Shown here piece by piece: positions 43,181 to 55,089 of a stretch of 64,000 nucleotides of DNA (positions are counted from its first letter, which is position 1; the number at the start of each line of letters is the position of its first letter). The notes under the pieces are model-generated. The model did not search any database and was not told where the DNA came from. It saw only the letters and a program-made list of their open reading frames with translations. This DNA is from Macrobrachium rosenbergii. Lineage: Eukaryota > Arthropoda > Malacostraca > Decapoda > Palaemonidae. The stretch is taken from the NCBI RefSeq assembly GCF_040412425.1, contig NC_089762.1:22680647-22744646 (forward strand). Direction: 5' to 3'. Both the position numbers and the translations under genes were made by a program.

Positions 43181-46100
43181 GTAAGAGTAATTGTATATGT
43201 TTGCTTCTCAAAATGAAAATGTAGGTAGTTTTCTATGGCCTCTACTTATGATAAGTGAGATCAGGAATAATTGGTAATTAATCCTTTAACAGATTATTAT
43301 GATCATACCTTTCCTCCTTTTCTACAATAATTATGACTTAACTCATTTTATATATAACTTTCTTGTTGAACTGAAAGAGACTATCTGGGCATCCTGTTTC
43401 ATTCTAGAGAAAGAGCGAGTGTATTTACAGCTTCTTCCACCAGGCATCACTAATTTCTCTTAGTACCTGGTAGTAGTAGTTAGGGTACATATTGTCCTTG
43501 CAGCATTACCAGTTATTGCAGTTTGTGTGCTAAGTTCAGAGCTACTTATAAAGCTGTGCTACTGTATAGTGACAATTCTGTGTCATATAATTATATAGTC
43601 TGTGCATATGTGGGTTAATAAACAATAGCACTCTCTCGTTGTATGTAACTTGTCCATTGTATCAATAATGTCCCTGTGTAAGTGCAAAATCTCTTTCTGA
43701 CAATATTCTTGCTGGTTTTGAAGTTGTGGCCTGCATATTTTGAGGTTGATTTCACTACACTTAGAAACAATAGCTGTGAAACAATAGTAATAAAAGCAGT
43801 GTTTATTGTAGAATGTTGATGCATATTGCTGCACTTTTTGTTTTTTGTTACCGTACATTTGTTGTCTTGAATGATTACCATATTATTAAAATGGAGAGTG
43901 AACATTTTAGTTTCAATAGCGTTGAACCTTTTGCCTTTTGTTGTCTTTTCCATTGCAAATAGCACTGCACAGCTAGAGTTAATTTGTTTTAATTCAGAGG
44001 GGTATATATAAAAATTAAAACCCAAAAATAATTATAATTTCATGATCCCTATACTATTTACTCTTGTCAGATAAAAATAAAAAAGTAAATGTTTGAGCAA
44101 CATATATGATTTAGGAAGGGGTTACAACATTTAAAAAACAGATAACAACACTGGCAATATTGAATGGCCTGAATGTGCTAAAGAGGTTCAACATGTGATT
44201 TTCAAGTCTTTCATGGAAAACAAGATATTAGCAAGATAGAAAAGAAGTTTCTTTTTAGAAGCTATACTTGAGAAAGTTAAGTTTTTAAAACGTATATAAA
44301 TTTTAAAAGTTCTCTAAGATGGCATTGTGGTTGATGGGAGCAAGTACCTTTTGTTAGAGTGGCCTAAACTGGTTAATGTTTTCAGGAATATGTGTAGGTA
44401 TCCTAGTTAAGCAGTAGGCAAAATGATGAAATGACACTAAAGTCAGTTCATCAGTTTACTCTTGTAATAGAAGGTTTAGGTGTATGAACTAGGTGCCTTA
44501 TTAGTCATTAGGGGAGATAGAACCATCTAGACCTGACAAGCAGAAATTATGTGGAAGATGGTAGGATTAGAGAGGACAGTAAAAATGTAATTGATAAATA
44601 AGTAGTAATAGTGGGTATTTAGAGTGAAGATAACCATTTAAAGTTTCCTTTTAACCGAATCATAGATAACTGCAGACTTGATTGGATTATCTACCTCTCC
44701 ATATCTGAGTATTGTAATAGCATTTTTGTTTCCATCACAGGTTATGACATCAACAAAAGATTTTGTTAGCTCAGTGTTTCAAATACTGAAACAACATAAA
44801 AAAAAAGGAAAATTAAGTAGAATAGCTCATGTGTCTTCTTACTGGGAATGTGCTAAGTGCCATAGAAGTCAGTTAGTGGAGGACATAGATGGGAGGTGGA
44901 TGGAGTTTTTTAAATGAAAGATTAGTCAAAAGACCAATCAAAAGACACATAAGAAAAGTATTTTCTTGGATAGTTAAAGTAAAGAAATGTTATAAATATT
45001 GGATGCATAGGTACAGTGATTAGGGTTTGTAATCATTTGTTCCATCATGTTAGAAATGGAGCAAACAAGAGCTACATTAACTCACACATATGTTTAATGT
45101 AATGACTATTGAAAGTTTCAGCTTAATGTTGAGAAAATAGAAAGAGGTAATAAAGTTGAAGAAATATAAAAAATGCATGAAACTGTTTCCATTATTATTC
45201 ATTTGCAGCAACAATAATTACTCAAGTTCTTCATTCTAAGGATTGCCTTTAATACCCTAATGAGGACAAATGACAGAGAACAGCTTCCACCCATTTCAGG
45301 TGCTAGAACTGTTTGCACTTTTAACAGAACCTCAGGAAGCATGATTAGTAAGAGGCAAGACTAGGTTTTCCTCCCTGGCGTCAAGGCCTTGATATCATTA
45401 TTTTTTGCAGGACTTTGGGTTACCTGCTGTTGGACAGTGACTTAAAGTTGTTGGTGAAACAGGTATTCAAGGAAATTACCAGTTCTCCAGGATTTTAGTC
45501 ACATTTCACTCAGGAATTTGAGCTACCGATTAATAATCTAGAACTTAAAGCCAGTTTAAAGTCTGAAGGCCTTTGTTCATGTCAGAGACAGGTAGCCAAA
45601 TTTATGTTTGATGTACAATCATGATGGTATACTTTGGGGAACAGAGGAGCACAAATCCATGAAACCCGGGCCTTGTGTCACATGAAAAACTGTGTATGAG
45701 ACTATGGAAGGCTCCTGATTTCTAATTTAGGAAAAAAAAGTTTAGAAATTCTCCTTAGTTTTCAACGAGTTTGTAATTAATTTGAGCATGACTGTGTGTA
45801 CTCATATCAAGGTTTTCTAAAAGGGTATCAAAAGTATCCAGTTGTTTCCTATAAAGGTACAGGATGTCAGAAAGTAAGTGGCAAGTGTTTACATTAAGAT
45901 TACATTATGAAAATAAGGGCTTAAAGATCAACTTCTTAACAATATCACAGAACTCTGGAAGGATGGAGATTGGCCTGTAATAGTTACAGCTCTGGAAAGC
46001 ACCTATTATTTCCTAATTTCAGCTCTTCTGGAAAAATTCTGTTTAGAAAACAGAAACAGTAAAATGTACTGTGTTTGGGAGAAAATACCCAAGACATTTT

Positions 46101-46649
46101 TCAATGAATACAATAATTGGAGAAACCTCATCTAGGTCTTCTGTCTAGGTTGTCTCTTGGACGTAAAGGAATCCCTTGGATGTGGAGGAAATTTGATAAG
46201 AATTAACGTTGGACTTTGGATAGATATTAGGAGCATCTACTAAAACCTGTTTTGCTTCAAAGATTGAATGAAATAGGTAGCTTAAAGAGTTATGTATAGT
46301 TTGTTTAAGATGTCTGTTGGCTTATAAGGAGGGAATGATGTGTGTACTATAACTAGAGATATAATGTTTTAACTAAAGATGAGGCAAATGGCATATGGGT
46401 GATTTTAAACCTGAATACTCTATGTTGTATCATAATGGGCAGAATCAAGACCTGGAGGTCTAGGTTAAATTTCAGTATGTAGACCTTACCTTTAAAATGG
46501 AATAGCAATTATAGATTTTTGTAAGAGACTGGGAAAAAGTTGAGGGTATACAGCAGTATAAAACTTTTAACTATCAGAGAAGCAAAGATTGAGGTGAATA
46601 GAGGATCAATTTTGGTTTCAGATGGTCTTTGTAACAACTAGTCAGAAAT
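43181..46649 (+). other. Proximal part of the last DONSON intron
   Basis: AT-rich intron. Around 45500-45720 a broken + strand frame recalls a DIRS RNase H (ELPINNLELKASL, later RALCHMKN). A 44735-44920 piece ending in GRWMEFFK vaguely recalls a LINE reverse transcriptase leader. Both are too weak for a call. Otherwise nothing is recognised. Confidence 0.4.
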
Positions 46650-46930
46650 GAAGTTTTCATAATAAAACTAATATTGTAATACTTACCTGAACACCCGAAT
46701 TAGCCCTGGTAACTGACCAGCCCAAACTATATCCCGATAATTTTACCCACAAAGTGGGTAATTAACTGTCAGTGTTACCAGTGCTACAGGCATAATCTTG
46801 TCAAATGAGTTACCTGAGGTACCATTGACAATGCTGCTGCAAATACCGGCTGACAGAGGCCGACATCCCCGATTGAGTCACTCACTATCAAAAATTGAAG
46901 TGGGGAGGAGGGTGGGAATCATTCAGGTGT
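46650..46930 (+). repeat. Outer DIRS C, genomic left inverted terminal repeat
   Basis: Reverse complement of 63515-63727, with shared cttgtcaaatgagttacctg and acccacaaagtgggtaatta in one strand or the other. It is followed by ttcaggtgttcaggtaagta, the first half of the outer ICR. Confidence 0.85.
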
Positions 46931-47199
46931 TCAGGTAAGTATTATAATAAAACTAATATTGTAATACCTACCTGAATACCTGAATTAGCCCTGGTTACCC
47001 GCCAGCCCGAACTATCCCCATAACTTTGTTTACCCAATAATTGGGTAATTAGCTGTCAGCGTTACCAACGCTTACAGGAAATCTTGTCAAGATGAGTTCC
47101 CTGAAGTACCATTGGCAACACTGCTACCAGTCCCAGCCGCGCAAGGCCGGGTTCCCCAATTGCTTATCACTAATCAAATTGAAGTGGGGAGGAGGGGGA

Positions 47200-47290
47200 A
47201 TCATTCAGGTGTTCAGGTAGGTATTACAATATTAGTTTTATTATGAAAACTTCATATCGCAATACACTCCCTGAACACCTGAATTAGCCC
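47200..47290 (-). repeat. Internal complementary region of DIRS B
   Basis: caggtaggtattacaatatt is the complement of the element's end at 46942; aacttcatatcgcaatacac corresponds to the complement of the other end. It lies next to the genomic left repeat, as expected for an element on the - strand. Confidence 0.8.
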
Positions 47291-47533
47291 GATTAACAAA
47301 ATTTTATGGAGGTGGGATCAATCTAATTTCAGCCCGACCTGCCAAATGGGACAGCAGGAACTCATTATTCACCTACTTTGCCTATATGCAAGTATTCTCA
47401 CCTTGTTATCTACTCGGCAGGAGAGAATGCGTGGAGAGAGTACCCTCGGCGTCAGTCTCGAGTCTCGGTACTGTCTGAGTCGAGCTACCTCTGATGGTAA
47501 TCAAACCTCATGGATAGAGGGTAGCAAAACTAA

Positions 47534-47722
47534 CCTACCATGTGGCTAATCAAAGCCTCTCATGTGTAGCAGAGAACGACGACCTCCCATGTGGCTAGTC
47601 AAAGCACTCTCATGTATGGAGGGGACGATGAACCTCCCATGTGGCTAATCAAAGCACTCTCATGTATGGAGGGGTACGACGAACCTCCCATGTGGCTATT
47701 GTAGCCTCGCATGTATGGAGGA
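47534..47722 (-). repeat. About 50-bp minisatellite of hairpin units in DIRS B
   Basis: Four units beginning cctcccatgtggct and ending catgtatggagg (47535, 47583, 47633, 47685). Within a unit CCTCC pairs with GGAGG, CATG with CATG and GGCT with AGCC, giving a stem-loop. It is non-coding and located between the recombinase stop and the ICR. Homologous units occur in DIRS C. Confidence 0.9.
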
Positions 47723-47943
47723 AAAGTTGAATGTGCAGTCTCTTCGGTCTTCGCAGTATGATGCAGCCGACACCTGTACAGAAGAGGGGGTTGAAGAAAA
47801 TTCCTATCAATCTGGCTCAGTCTATTTACATCGTGTTAATAACCTACCTAATGTTTACCTATGGCTCCTGATTAACTCGGAATTCCCGATTCCTAGCCTA
47901 TCTTGAAACCTAACCTAACTTCCCTCCACCGATCCTATTCTAC

Positions 47944-49080
47944 CTATAATATCGTGTTGGCTGCCACAAACGGACCGAGCAAGTAACCCTTCTCCGATGA
48001 AAATTGGATGTCTCTGAGGTAAAAGGTTGTAAAGACCGACACTGATTTCCAAGTGGCCGCTTCTAGGATTGTTGACACCGAATAATTCTTAAGGAAGGCC
48101 GACGATGTCGCCATTCCTCTAATGCTGTGTGCCTTCAGACGGGTAGATGAAGTTGAAGGTTCCGAAGAAGAAGAAGAGTCCTGTGACGCTTGTTGAATAA
48201 CTTCCCGCATAAAAAAACTGATTGCGTTCTTAGAGATCGAACGTGAAGGGCATTTAGGAGAGACGAATAACGTTCTCGGGTGAGGCAAAAGTTTTCGGTC
48301 CGAGACAGGTAGGCTTTTAAAGCCCTCACTGGGCATAACAACATTTCAGCAGCGTCGCCACCTACGAAGTCTTCTATGGATGTGACTTTAAATGCTCTAG
48401 GTAACGGATTTGTTTCCGATTCTGACTTCGCCACAAATTCTGGTAAATATGAAAGAAAAATATCGTTTCCCGAGAAGGAGACTGTCCTGGATATCACTTG
48501 AATCTCTCCGACTCTCTTGGCCGTAGCCAATGCAATTAGAAAAAGGACTTTCTTAGTTAATTGCCTTAGGGGCAAAGACTCTAACGGTTTGAAGGCTGCT
48601 GATTTTAGGAAATTCAATACAACCGCTAAATCCCACGAGGGGGCCCGAAGCGGAAGAATATGGCACTCTATTTTAAAAGACTTTAACAGGTCATGGAGAA
48701 TCTTACTGGATGAAAGTTCTGGAAGATGAAAACGGAACGTACTGCTTAACATTGACCTGTACCCGGAAATTGTTGAGAAGGAAAGTTTCTTCTCTCTTCT
48801 TAAAAATAGCAAGAAGTCTGCTACTTTCGCAACCGTTGGGCGCGAAACAGAATGACCTTGTTTCCGGCACCATACGCGATACATTGCCCACCTGGCCTGG
48901 TATAACTTCCTCGTTGAATTCCTTAGGCAGAGAGACAGTTGTTTAGCCACTGCTTTAGAGAGTCCTGCATGACGGGCCACTCGCTGGATAGTCTCCACGC
49001 AGCTAGCTTCAGCACGCGGAGGTTTTGGTTGAAGTGGTGGAAGTGTGGCTGTTTGAGTAAATCTCTCCTCTCTGGGAGGA
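47944..49080 (-). CDS. Tyrosine recombinase of DIRS B (one frame change)
   Basis: Encodes the integrating recombinase. The N-terminal core-binding domain runs from about 49060 (VARHAGLSKAVAKQLSLCLR, KLYQARWAMYRVWCRKQG). The first catalytic Arg is in LIALATAKRVGEIQVIS (about 48530). The frame changes once near 48300 between KAYLSRTENF and PHPRTLFVSP. The C-terminal box has AHSIRGMATS (His and Arg, about 48110), the Trp of AATWKS and the nucleophile Tyr in VFTTFYLRDI (about 48020). All catalytic residues are present, in contrast to copy A. The upstream frame (to 49760) overlaps the RNase H/methyltransferase-like frame, a normal DIRS arrangement. The frame change makes this copy probably inactive unless it is a sequencing error. 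Confidence 0.85.
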
Positions 49081-50870
49081 ATACCGGAACATCTGTTAAC
49101 AGGTCCAGGAGGTCCGGAAACCAAGGTCTCTGGGGCCAAAACGGGCAGATCAATGTCATCTGAGTGTTTTTGCAGTTTCTGAGTTTTGCTAAAACTTCCC
49201 GTATCATCCTGAAAGGAGGAAAAGCATAGACCTGTAAATTGTCCCACGCTTGCAACATTGCGTCCATCCCGCAGGACATGGGGTCGGCTACCGGGGAGAA
49301 GTAAACTGGAAGGTGATGGTTCATCCTGGTGGCGAAAAGATCTACCGTTGCTGGCCATTTCTTGAGCAGCAGTTGCACCTCGTCCTGCACTAATGTCCAT
49401 TCTTCTCCGAGAATTTCTTGAGATTGACTCAGAGCGTCCGCCAAGACATTGAGCTTTCCCGACACGAACTGGGGAGTGAGCGAAACTGTGTGTTCTTCGC
49501 ACCAACGGAGAACTCTCTGTGCTACATCGTTCAGCACCCGTGATCTCGTTCCCCCCTCTTTTTTGAGATAAGATACTGCTGTAACGTTGTCGCAGAACAA
49601 CGCTACTGTCTTGTTGTTTACTTGTTCTGCAAAGTGATTCAGCGCCTCTTCTACTGCTCTTAATTCTCTGAAATTTATGGACTCCTCCCGATCCAGATCC
49701 CTCCAAAGGCCCTGAGCCTGGATTCCTCCAGGGTTGCACCCCAACCCTGATCCGAGGCATCCGTGTACAGATGTACGTCTGGAAGGGGGGAGTCCAACCT
49801 TACGCCGGTGGTCAGATGTTGTTCTTCTGACCACCACTGAAGATCCTTCAGGCAAGAATCGTCCCAGACTATTAGCGCGTTCTCTTCCCGAAAGTCCCAG
49901 CGATTCCTGAGACACCTCTGTAGAGAACGCATCCGGAGACGAGACCCTGCAACAAGAAGGGATAAGGAGGCCATCTGGCCCAGCAGGCTTTTCCATAAGC
50001 TCACAGGTTGCTTTTTGCTTGACATAAAAGTTTCCAGTTGGCTTAAAATTGCTAGAATTCGCTCCTCTGTCGGGAAAGCCTTCAAATGACGCGCCTGAAT
50101 CGTCATTCCCAGGTACGTTTTTACCCGAGTTGGGAAAAGAGAACTCTTGTCTAAGTTGATTCTTATGCCTAACTCCTGGCATAAGTTCAATAGAAAATCC
50201 CTTGCCTGCAGAGCTTCATCTTCTGACGAAGCTTGAATTAACCAGTCGTCGAGGTATCTCCTCATTCGGAAGCCCCGACGATGCATGATGTCCGAGACAG
50301 GAGACATCACCCTCGTGAATACCTGAGGTGCTGTGGTCAGGCCGAAGCAGAGGACTTTGAACTGGAATGTTCCAGTTGGACCCGAGAAACGAAGGAACTT
50401 CCGAGATTCCTGATGAATTGGAATCTGGAGATAAGCGTCCTTGAGGTCCACTGAAATCATCCAGTCTTCCCTCCGAACCGACCGCAGCACCGACTGGGAA
50501 GTTTCCATATGAAACTTCGTTGAGGTTACAAACTTGTTGAGACCTGAGAGGTCTATGATCGGTCTCCAAGATCCTCCTGCTTTGGGGGCCACAAAGATCC
50601 GGCTGTAGAACCCTGGGGAAGGAGGAGAGGGCTCTAAGGCTCCCTTCTCTAAGAGGGCTTGAATCTCTGCCGCCAAAGCTAATCCCCTGATGGAAGAAGG
50701 GGAGTAACTGGGAAGATGTAATGGTGTGTTGGATAGCGGGGGACGAGAGTGAAAAGGGACTCTGTAACCCCTCCTCAAGACCTCCACCACCCAACTCTCC
50801 GCGCCCCAATCCTGCCAGATGTCCCAGCATAGGGCAAGGCAACCTCCTACAGATGCAAGCGAGGGATATG
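48923..50870 (-). CDS. Reverse transcriptase / RNase H / methyltransferase-like protein of DIRS B
   Basis: Lead-in GAESWVVEVLRRGYRVPF (about 50800), then RT with motif A ISVDLKDAYLQIPIH (about 50450), motif B LCFGLTTAPQVFTRV (about 50330) and motif C RRYLDDWLIQASS (about 50240). RNase H begins LYTDASDQGWGATLEES with the first Asp intact. Near 49690 the frame shifts, and RNase H continues in the next frame (RELRAVEEALNHF, LFCDNVTAVSYLKKEGG, LNVLADALSQS). The tail VDLFATRMNHHLPVYFSPVA to LQVYAFPPFRMIREVLAKL is the domain that follows RNase H in DIRS elements, often labelled Dam-like methyltransferase. All catalytic Asp positions I can read are present. Confidence 0.88.
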
Positions 50871-50946
50871 TCTCCTAACTCCGAAAACCCTTCTTGCGAT
50901 TGGAAGGTTTCAGATTCGGGGCCGAACTAGAAGGTTTGGCAACAAA

Positions 50947-53837
50947 TCATACTCTTTTTGGAGAACTTACCGGCGATTTAGAGCGAGAGCGCTTCGAAGG
51001 CGAGGACATTCTAGCCCCTTTTGGAGATCTAGCAGTTTGAGCTGCAACCCTGATCATTGCCTGTTGTGATTCCATAGCCGATGTAGACGAAACGAGGTTG
51101 ATCATAGCCGACACGTCTTCCTCTCTGAACAGACTGCTGCCGAGCGCCAACGGGGCCCTCAGCAGTGTCCTCTTGTGGATGTCTGGAAAATGAGGTGGCA
51201 GATGATTGAGGTAGAAGTCCCTCCTCTTCTTCCCTAAAAAGGTAGTGCATCCTGCAGAGACGTTAGCCTGGTGTGCAAGTCCCATGGACACTGACGTGAT
51301 GAGGTTGTCAAAGAGCGTCAGGTCAGATGGAGAATAACTGTCCTGCTTGAGGAATCCCATCAGACCGGATAACATCCACATAGTATGTGAAAGCGCCTCC
51401 GACTGATTGCGGAAGGTGTCTTCTAATATACTGGCTTCCCTGGCCGAGATAGCTACGAGACGGTTCGATGATGGAACCCGAGATAGGAGTGCCTCTACCG
51501 ATTCGTTTAACGGCACCTAACCCCGCAGAAGGGTTACCCGCTACCTTGTAAAGCCCTTCCGAATAGGAAGCAAAGCTGAATCCTGCTTACCCAAACCTAC
51601 TACTACTGCTAACCTATTGTCAGCCTCCCTCAAAGCCTGCTCGACCCTGCCAAACCAGACCAGATTCTTTGGTGATTGCGTTACAATCGGTTTCGTGCAT
51701 AAAGTGACTCGAACATCGCTTGGTTTTGCTGTATCGGTTCCTCCTGAGCCTTAGACTGCGGATACAGCGATTGAATAAAGTCCAACATCCTCCTATATTC
51801 GGACTCACTGGCCGAAGGAAGACTAGCCTCCGGTAACTGATCCTCTTCTTCGCAGGAACAGTCTTTGTCGAAATGGTCTGGCTGAGCCGAAACAGGAAAA
51901 GAGACAGGTTGACCTCTAACATACGTAGTATCTGATGATTCAGAACCGAATACCCCTGGGTGTGCCATACGGACACCCGACGAATCATTCTGAAAGTCCC
52001 TGGGATTTGTCGAAAAAGGTTGCACAAAACCCGCACCCTCTAAAGATGATGACAGAACACCTGGGTTGGTCACACCTGGACGGACAACGCCCACTCCTGA
52101 GAGCAGAGAGACCGCAACACCCACACCGCGCAAACCCGAATGTAGTAGGGTCGCATGAGACTGGGGGTCCGGAACAGAAGGTCCCGTACTTAGAGAAGAC
52201 GAGGAAAAAGGTACCTGATTACCCAAAATCAAACCCAAACCTACAAGCCCCGCTTTAGCAGGAAGGACAGATGAAACTGTCGGAAAAATTGAAAAGGGAG
52301 GAACCAAAGGAGGAAGGAAAGAAGAAGAAGCCACACTCGGAGTTACTACTGGAGCTCCCGTCGATGATGTTGGGCAAGTAGAGAACGTTCCCAATGGTCC
52401 CGAACTCGAAAGGTTTTCGAAGGGAAGATTTCGAGGTACCGAACCCGACGGAAAAGGAGAAGGCGAAATACTACACATGCTAGGTACCGGAGGAATAGCG
52501 GAAACTATCGGAACCGCAGGATTAACACTGTGGCACAGCGCGCCTAGCTGCCGCAGAAACAATGTTAGAAACCTGAGGTGGTACAGAATTTGCCATAGAA
52601 GATTGTCGAAAGACACACCCACTAGAGGCATAGATGCCGGATGAGCTACTGAGGTACCGGAAAGTTCCCGAAAAAGGTGGCTAGAAAAAGAAAAAGAGAA
52701 AAGTAGTAGAAGAGGGTTTGGAAGCCTTAGATAAGAAAAAGGAGTAGAAGAGGCCATAGATTTTAGAAAAGAAAATATACAGATTCCTGTCCTCCCCTGA
52801 TAATCCTGCAGTACATCATTTGTGAATTCTGGGAAATTCTTTATTACATGTTCATGGATATCCGAAAAACCTAATATTGAAACACTGTCTTACCAAAATT
52901 ATACCCTTTAGAAAGCCCAAAGAAATTAGCATTATATTCTGCTAATTTAATGTCTTGTCAAAAGAATCATCTCCAGCCAAGGAGAATCTGTCCCCGAAGG
53001 AAAAGGCAACAGAAGAGGAAGGGAAACTTGACCTTCCAACCTGGAAGACTTACTACTGGAATCTTCCTCAAATTTAGCAACATTTTGTTGCAAAGAGACT
53101 GCAGGAAAAAGAACACTGTTGGATCCTGAAGATTCGGAACCTTAGTTACACCTGATCCTGAAAAAGGCTGCACCTTCAACTTCTCCCCTACACTTTTGCT
53201 ACCTCACTATCCCTATCCGTCTGTGTCAAACCTAAATCTAGATTCACCTCTGGACTTACATTATTGGAAGAAAGGGGGAAATCTGCTACTAACACTGCCT
53301 GCTCCGCGCCGGGGGGGCCGGCAGATCCTACCTTCGAGGTTTGTGGTTCTCCATGACCCCCGGCACCCGTTAGGGCTGGTTCTGGAACAGGCAGGGGAGC
53401 TGAAAAAGAACGGTTAGTTTCTGTTTCCCTATTGTCTACCTTCTGTTCTTTAAAACCTGATAATTTGGTCATAAAATTAGCAAATAAATTTGTCATACTA
53501 GCTGATAATTTATCTTCTAGTTTCCTAAATAACTCCGTCTCTGTAGTCTCTTTATCTAAGTTCTGAGTATCTGCAGCTGGTTCCTTACGTTTGCTCTTAG
53601 ACGCTCATGACTTCCTATGCTTAACATACACTTTCATCTGCTCCTTTGACCATGATTTGCATTCGTCACATCTCAGTGTTAAGCTACATTGTACCTTCCT
53701 ACAAGTTACACAAACTGAATGTCTATCGTGTTTGAGGGTACTCATCCTTCGTTTGCAAGCTGTACTCGATCGGTGAGTTGCAGCGTCTCCAGCCGTTGTG
53801 GTGTCGGTTGCCGAAGTTGCAGTCGAAGTTGAAGCCA
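50947..53837 (-). pseudogene. Gag-like region of DIRS B (several frames)
   Basis: The start MASTSTATSATD at about 53837 is followed by a Cys-rich motif (HSVCVTCRKVQCS, then RCDECKSW; about 53730-53640) common to the DIRS copies here. A Ser/Pro-rich low-complexity middle part (52757-51681, 358 codons open) ends with an acidic, Leu-rich block (SESEYRRMLDFIQSLYPQ). The C-terminal part, 51516-50947, is open for 189 codons (LLSRVPSSNRLVAISAREAS, then MESQQAMIRVAAQ) and ends in a basic Ser/Arg/Lys tail. At least three frame changes separate the parts. Function is inferred from position. Confidence 0.7.
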
Positions 53838-54061
53838 TTGTGCTGTCCAAGGAAGTCGTCTTCTTATCTAATTTCGCGAGTCCAAAAACGAGCCAGAATC
53901 AGATAGGAGAGAAAATCCAAAGCCAAGCAACTGATCAATCCAGGAGAAAAGGGTGAAAATTCCGGTCCAAGTCGTAATCCAAAATCAAAAGGTCAGTATA
54001 TGGGGGTCGGGCTAATAACCAAAAATTCGCCTGAAGCAGGAAACATCCATGCAGCAAGGCG

Positions 54062-54290
54062 AACAGAAAGCAATTGGGGAACCCGGCCTTGTGCGGCTGG
54101 GACTGGTAGCAGTGTTGCCAACGGTACTTCAGGGAACTCATCTTGACAAGATTTCCTGTAAGCGTTGGTAACGCTGACAGCTAATTACCCAATTATTGGG
54201 TAAACGAAGTTATGGGGATAGTTCGGGCGGTGGGTAACCAGGGCTAATTCAAGTGTTCAAGGAGCGTATTGCAATATTAGTTTTACTGTA
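54062..54290 (+). repeat. DIRS B, genomic right inverted terminal repeat
   Basis: Reverse complement of 46942-47185. At its outer end (gagcgtattgcaatat) it runs directly into the second half of the ICR of copy C, which also starts with caatat, so the exact crossover lies within this short shared sequence. Confidence 0.85.
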
Positions 54291-54545
54291 TTATGAAAAC
54301 TTCATATTGCAATACACTCCCTGAACACCTGAATTAGCCCGATTAACAAAATTTTAATGGAGGTGGGATCAATCTAATTCAGCCTGACCTGTTAACAGAG
54401 AATAAGCAGGTAACTTATTATCAACCTACTATGTGTAAATGTATGTGTAAATGTATGTCACCATATCAATCAATGCTTTTGGTGAAGAGACATACTGGAG
54501 AGTACTTTGATCGACAGTCAGGTCAGTACTGTCTGGGTCCGTCAA

Positions 54546-54738
54546 CCTCCCATGTGGCTCTTCAGAACCTCTCACGTATGGAGGAGTACGATGAACCTCT
54601 CGTGGCTATTCAGAGCCTCTCATGTATGGAGGAGTACGATGAACCTCCCACGTGGCTATTCAGAGCCTCTCATGTATGGAGGAGTACGATGAACCTCCCA
54701 TGTGGCTATTCAGAGCCTCTCATGTATGGAGGGGAATG
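54546..54738 (-). repeat. About 50-bp minisatellite of hairpin units in DIRS C
   Basis: Four units homologous to those of copy B, with the same CCTCC/GGAGG, CATG/CATG and GGCT/AGCC pairing, and the same position 3' of the recombinase. Units within C are more alike than B and C units are. Confidence 0.9.
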
Positions 54739-55089
54739 AAGCAGTTTGCTGAGCCACTGATCCTCTGGGTAACCCATCCAGGTTGCGGATAAGGCCCAAC
54801 GAATCGACGATCGACGAGTGAAGAAGTATCTCGGCACCAACGAAAGAGCCTAGCCTATTGGAGAACCCCCTTGGGCTCTCATAGAGAAATTATCAAAGAC
54901 TAAGATGATACTGAAAATGTACTAAACCTAATTTCATGTGATTATACTATTACTGATGTCTAGGATTCTAAAGACTAAAAGGAATTCCGCTATCTGGTTA
55001 ACCTAAGAATTTCCTCACTAAGAGATACCACCTCAGCTAAATGAACGCACCCTAGATAATAGAGTTAGCCGCTACACACGGACTAAGAG

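Larger units (their letters stand above)
46942..54290 (-). mobile_element. Inner DIRS element, copy B (nearly intact)
   Basis: About 7.3 kb with inverted terminal repeats (46942-47185 and 54062-54290; shared cttgtcaagatgagttccctg and tacccaataattgggtaatt), an ICR (47200-47290), gag, RT/RNase H and recombinase on the - strand. RT motifs A and C, the RNase H Asp and the recombinase catalytic residues are all present. Only a few frame changes are seen, some of which may be the normal overlap between DIRS reading frames. It sits in the ICR of copy C and is the youngest-looking DIRS here. Confidence 0.9.

Noticed and set aside
44735..44920. LINE reverse-transcriptase leader-like frame
   Set aside because: Only a short GRWMEFFK-like ending resembles the family; too weak to annotate as an element.
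47534..47722. CRISPR-like array (regular repeats of about 50 bp)
   Set aside because: Units are contiguous and the spacers are themselves repeated; it is a eukaryotic transposon minisatellite.
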